Assembly (NCBI RefSeq): GCF_932294415.1
Contig: NC_065544.1
Location: forward strand, 12,809,351-12,873,350
Reading direction: 5' to 3'
Length of the DNA: 64,000 bases
Origin: Quercus robur
Lineage: Eukaryota > Streptophyta > Magnoliopsida > Fagales > Fagaceae
In this document: positions 60,961 through 64,000 of the stretch, in pieces
How the letters are laid out: every line of letters begins with the position of its first letter
Numbering within the stretch: position 1 is the first letter of the stretch
Translations under genes and position numbers: made by a program
The notes under the pieces: model-generated
The model's input: the letters and a program-made list of their open reading frames with translations, nothing else
What the model was told of the DNA's origin: nothing
Database searches by the model: none

Positions 60961-62839
60961 TGCAATGAAAAAAGTTTAAGATCCAGTATGCCATAGACAT
61001 AAGATTAAGTGTGGTTGCTAATGATATGTGATTAGTAACCAATAATCTTATAGCCTATTTTTATAAATATTTTGCATTATTTTCAGAAAAGGTATATTTT
61101 GCATTACCATAAACAGCGAATATTCTTCCTGGCATTCCATAATTTCCATTGACTATCATGTTAGGTTTATCCAACAAGCTTTATTCAGCTAGACGACGGG
61201 TCAATCACATGGCTTAGTTCATAATCATTTCACAAGAAAATGGAAAATAATTCGCACTTAATTAGTCATTTTATGTTTGTATGAGTCGTACAACAATTCC
61301 ATAAGAATCTGTGTACTAACCCTCTTGGTAAATTTTTAGGATAAATTTCACAAACCATAATGATTCAGTTTTGATTTAAACCACACCCCCCCCAAAAAAA
61401 AAAAAAAAACACTAATTCATAATTGAACATTTGTTTTATTTCACATTAACTTTTCTAGATTTAGTTTATAACTAATTTGTGGGAATATTTACATGAAAAT
61501 ACCTTTAATATTATTTTTGGTGAAAAATATATATGAAAATGTCTAAATTTATAAAAGCTTGTTTTAGAAGAAATATACGTTTAAAAACCAAAATTAAAAA
61601 TTTATTTTCTATGAGAACATATATTTCAAATTTGAACTTTTTTCTGCACAAAAAATGTTATCAAATTGAAAATAAGTAAACTTGGTTATATTATTTCTTA
61701 TTCTCCAAGTTTTATGACATCACTAATACCCTTATTCAATTGATCACTAATATCATTTCTTATTCTACTTCTTGCTCATAAAACACCTTACAAATCCCAT
61801 GAATCGACGCTATGATATCGATAGATTGAATTTGGGACCTTTGAAATTTGGATTTACATCATGCCATAAACAAATGAGCTCATCACTAGGTATCTTGTGA
61901 GCGGTGGAGTCACGAACACCCTTTTAATGTTGAGGATAAAATAACTGAAAAGAAAAGGAAAAGAAAAAAGCTCTCGGAATTGAAAATGTTTAAGCCCAAT
62001 ACTCTTCCCACTTTTATTAGTTTAAGCCCAGATACCGTGCGTAAAATGGCCTAGCTTATCCTCCATTCAAATTGAATATTACAGGGTGTTTATTTCTACG
62101 ACCAACAGATTATTATTATTATTATTATTATTATTATTTTTTAAGGGATATTTTTGTGGGCCAAAAAAAAAAAAAAAAAAAAATTCATCTCAAAATTTTT
62201 TTTTTTTTGGGTTACCCTACAGGGGAAAAAACACATCAAGAAAATGAATAAAATATTCAATAACAATTTATATGTATCTAGTCTTAAATACTAGCAAAAA
62301 AAAAGAAGAAAAAAATCACATTTTCAATTAAAATTATAATTTTTTGAGGAAGCCAAGAAGAGAGTTATTCTTAGCCATTTACAAACCAAAATAACAAACA
62401 ATATGGCACACAATCACTTTGACATTCCTTTTTTTTTTTTTAAATAAAAAATTCCTTTATTTTTTAACTCATTGCTTATGCAAGCCTCATAAATAAAATA
62501 AAAAACTCATTTTTTAAAGCAATCTTGGTGCTTTCTTTGGACAAGAAGAAGAGGATAAGTGCTGACTCCAACAGGAAATATAGAACTTCCGTCCATTGTG
62601 ACATGTCCACTTTATTTGATGCATATACAACATGGAAGGTCCAAATTTTTGTACTCTTAATAATTCCCTTGCTTTTGGTTCTTGGACACGATTCAACAAT
62701 TTTTGCAATAATTTTTTGGTATCTTTTCTCTCCCATACAATTCTGACTGGGAACATTTTCTTGTGTTAGTGATCGGCAAAGAGCCATTTATTACAAAAAA
62801 AAGTATTTTATACTTGGAAAAAATAATTGAAACCCTTAA
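60961..62839. other. Intergenic, no gene recognised
   Basis: AT-rich DNA with homopolymer A/T runs near 61,397 and 62,165 and a (TTA)n tract at about 62,110-62,138. A minus-strand frame at 62,787-62,476 (103 codons) and an overlapping one in another frame lack any recognisable motif. Confidence 0.45.
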
Positions 62840-63016
62840 CCTTAAGTTCTAGTTAACTTAACTAGTAAAATTTATGATGATTGAATAAGAGATCTGGACT
62901 TCAATCTATGCCTACACCAAAAACCGATTGGTATCTTGATCTAATAATTAATAAAGAGTTATTATCAGGAGTGGACGTCATAAGTTAAAATTCTCTAAAA
63001 AAAAAGAAAAAAAATT
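62840..63016 (+). mobile_element. tRNA-derived SINE with A-rich tail
   Basis: An A-box-like ctagttaacttaactagt is followed about 45 bases later by B-box-like gacttcaatctatgcc, then a body with cctacaccaaaaaccgattgg and a terminal A-rich tail (62,996-63,016). This is the normal layout of an angiosperm tRNA-derived SINE of about 160-170 bases and looks nearly full length. Confidence 0.72.
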
Positions 63017-63654
63017 ATTTTAATGGAGTAAGGTACAGGTAATTATTTACTATTATATATTATTTCAAATCTTATAAAAAGAATTTTCCATTTTTATTAA
63101 AATGTTTCAATTTTAAATTATTTTATATGATGATTTTTTTTTTTCTTCAGAAGAAAATAAATTTGAAAAGACTGCAGGCTTCTAGATTTTCAGTCTCAAC
63201 CGATCGAATCTGAAAAGGTAAATATTTCATACACTTAAAAATTAAAAATGACCCATTCTGTATTACAGCTAGTCATCTACGAATCTATCTTCTGTATTTC
63301 TTTTAGAGCAAAAAAATCATTACCACTCGCAGTTGCTCTGAAAATGGAGCATCGGGTGTTGCTGTTTTTCTTTAGTTTAATGAGGAAAAGGGCCTACGAA
63401 TAGGGGAACAAAAAAGTCCTAAGAGAATATGACGTGAAAGCAATAATTTAACTGGTTGAAAACTTGCATGGTTAAAAATCAAAGTTGAAAATATCACTAC
63501 ATTATTGGTTGGTTGCGGCTCTTAGACATTAAAAAAAAAAAAATGTGATTTTATCAAGATAGAAATATCATATTGAGGGATTTCCGACTTTTTGTCAGTC
63601 ACCTAAAAAATTTGTAATATGAGTGGTTTTATGTTAATAAGTCAAAGGAGGAAT
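63017..63654. other. Intergenic, no gene recognised
   Basis: AT-rich sequence between two SINEs. No frame or repeat of note was found. Confidence 0.45.
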
Positions 63655-63800
63655 CATTGGGATGGTTAGTCTAACGGTTATGGGCTGACTCTCTTAAGAG
63701 TTTGAGAAGTGGAAGTTTCAGGTTTAAATCTTGTAATGGAAAGCGTTATGACTCATTTGGATTTTTTACTCCAACAAGGGCTCAACAAGTAAAATGTCAC
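63655..63800 (+). mobile_element. tRNA-derived SINE
   Basis: A-box-like gatggttagtctaacggtta and B-box-like caggtttaaatcttg are spaced about 45-50 bases apart as in Pol III promoters. The 3' end is not sharply defined. It belongs to a different SINE family from the ones in SUF4 intron 2. The 200 bases after it to the window end hold nothing recognised. Confidence 0.6.
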
Positions 63801-64000
63801 AATTATACCGAAGTGGAAGAAGTTAAAGGACGATCCCTAATGTTTATATTTTAATTTCCTCTCGTATCAAATGTTATGTCATATGCAGTATTGGTTTTTT
63901 TGGGTGCAAATTGAATTCAGATGCATCAAGAAAATTATTTCAATTTGTTTTTGCTTCTCCACACTGTCCACTATGTAAAGAAAAGTAACAATAGCATCCC

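Noticed and set aside
62476-62787. Minus-strand 103-codon frame and an overlapping 80-codon frame
   Set aside because: No recognisable domain, no splice context, and two competing frames. I could not support a gene.
63660-63740. tRNA-like sequence with A and B boxes
   Set aside because: It cannot fold into a complete cloverleaf by eye and fits a tRNA-derived SINE better than a tRNA gene.

Overview
This is plant nuclear DNA: intron-containing genes with GT-AG splice sites, AT-rich intergenic DNA, many microsatellites, MITEs, SINE and LINE tails, and proteins that match well-known eudicot families. The repeat style and large introns suggest a woody rosid, perhaps Fagales such as oak or chestnut. 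That species guess is an inference and is not proven by the window.

Layout. Bases 1-13,100 are gene-poor and repeat-rich. They hold two non-autonomous hAT-like elements with 8-bp target duplications, a long-armed fold-back element carrying a nested 171-bp hairpin MITE, and microsatellites. UFO (UNUSUAL FLORAL ORGANS, intronless F-box gene) lies at 13,602-14,933 on the plus strand. After another fold-back element and a 68-bp minisatellite comes an Era-like organellar GTPase (ERG type, minus strand, 8 exons, 28,902-19,958, 434 aa). Its introns are packed with LINE tails, a solo LTR and local duplications. SUF4 (SUPPRESSOR OF FRIGIDA 4, minus strand, 7 exons, 39,945-32,339, 374 aa) follows, with SINEs and a large inverted repeat in intron 2. 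Then come a two-exon VMA21-like V-ATPase assembly factor (46,469-43,673, 116 aa) and a three-exon ZIP1-type zinc transporter (55,588-50,772, 349 aa). Upstream of the transporter is a tandem duplicate of only its first exon and promoter region (59,286-58,693). Bases 61,000-64,000 hold two SINEs and no recognisable gene.

How the genes relate. UFO, the Era GTPase and SUF4 stand in the same order as Arabidopsis AT1G30950, AT1G30960 and AT1G30970, so this is a conserved syntenic block that happens to place a floral-patterning gene near a flowering-time regulator. The genes act in different processes (SCF-UFO/LEAFY floral patterning, organellar ribosome assembly, FRIGIDA-complex transcription, V-ATPase assembly, zinc uptake). 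Nothing suggests an operon-like or clustered pathway.

I found no new biological system. The strongest leads are the duplicated ZIP first exon with its own TATA box and intact splice donor (a candidate alternative first exon), a near-perfect hairpin MITE, a probable GC-AG intron, a duplicated splice donor in the GTPase gene, and an in-frame 11-residue duplication in the VMA21-like protein. All exon models were built by eye from splice consensus, reading-frame continuity and remembered family sequences.
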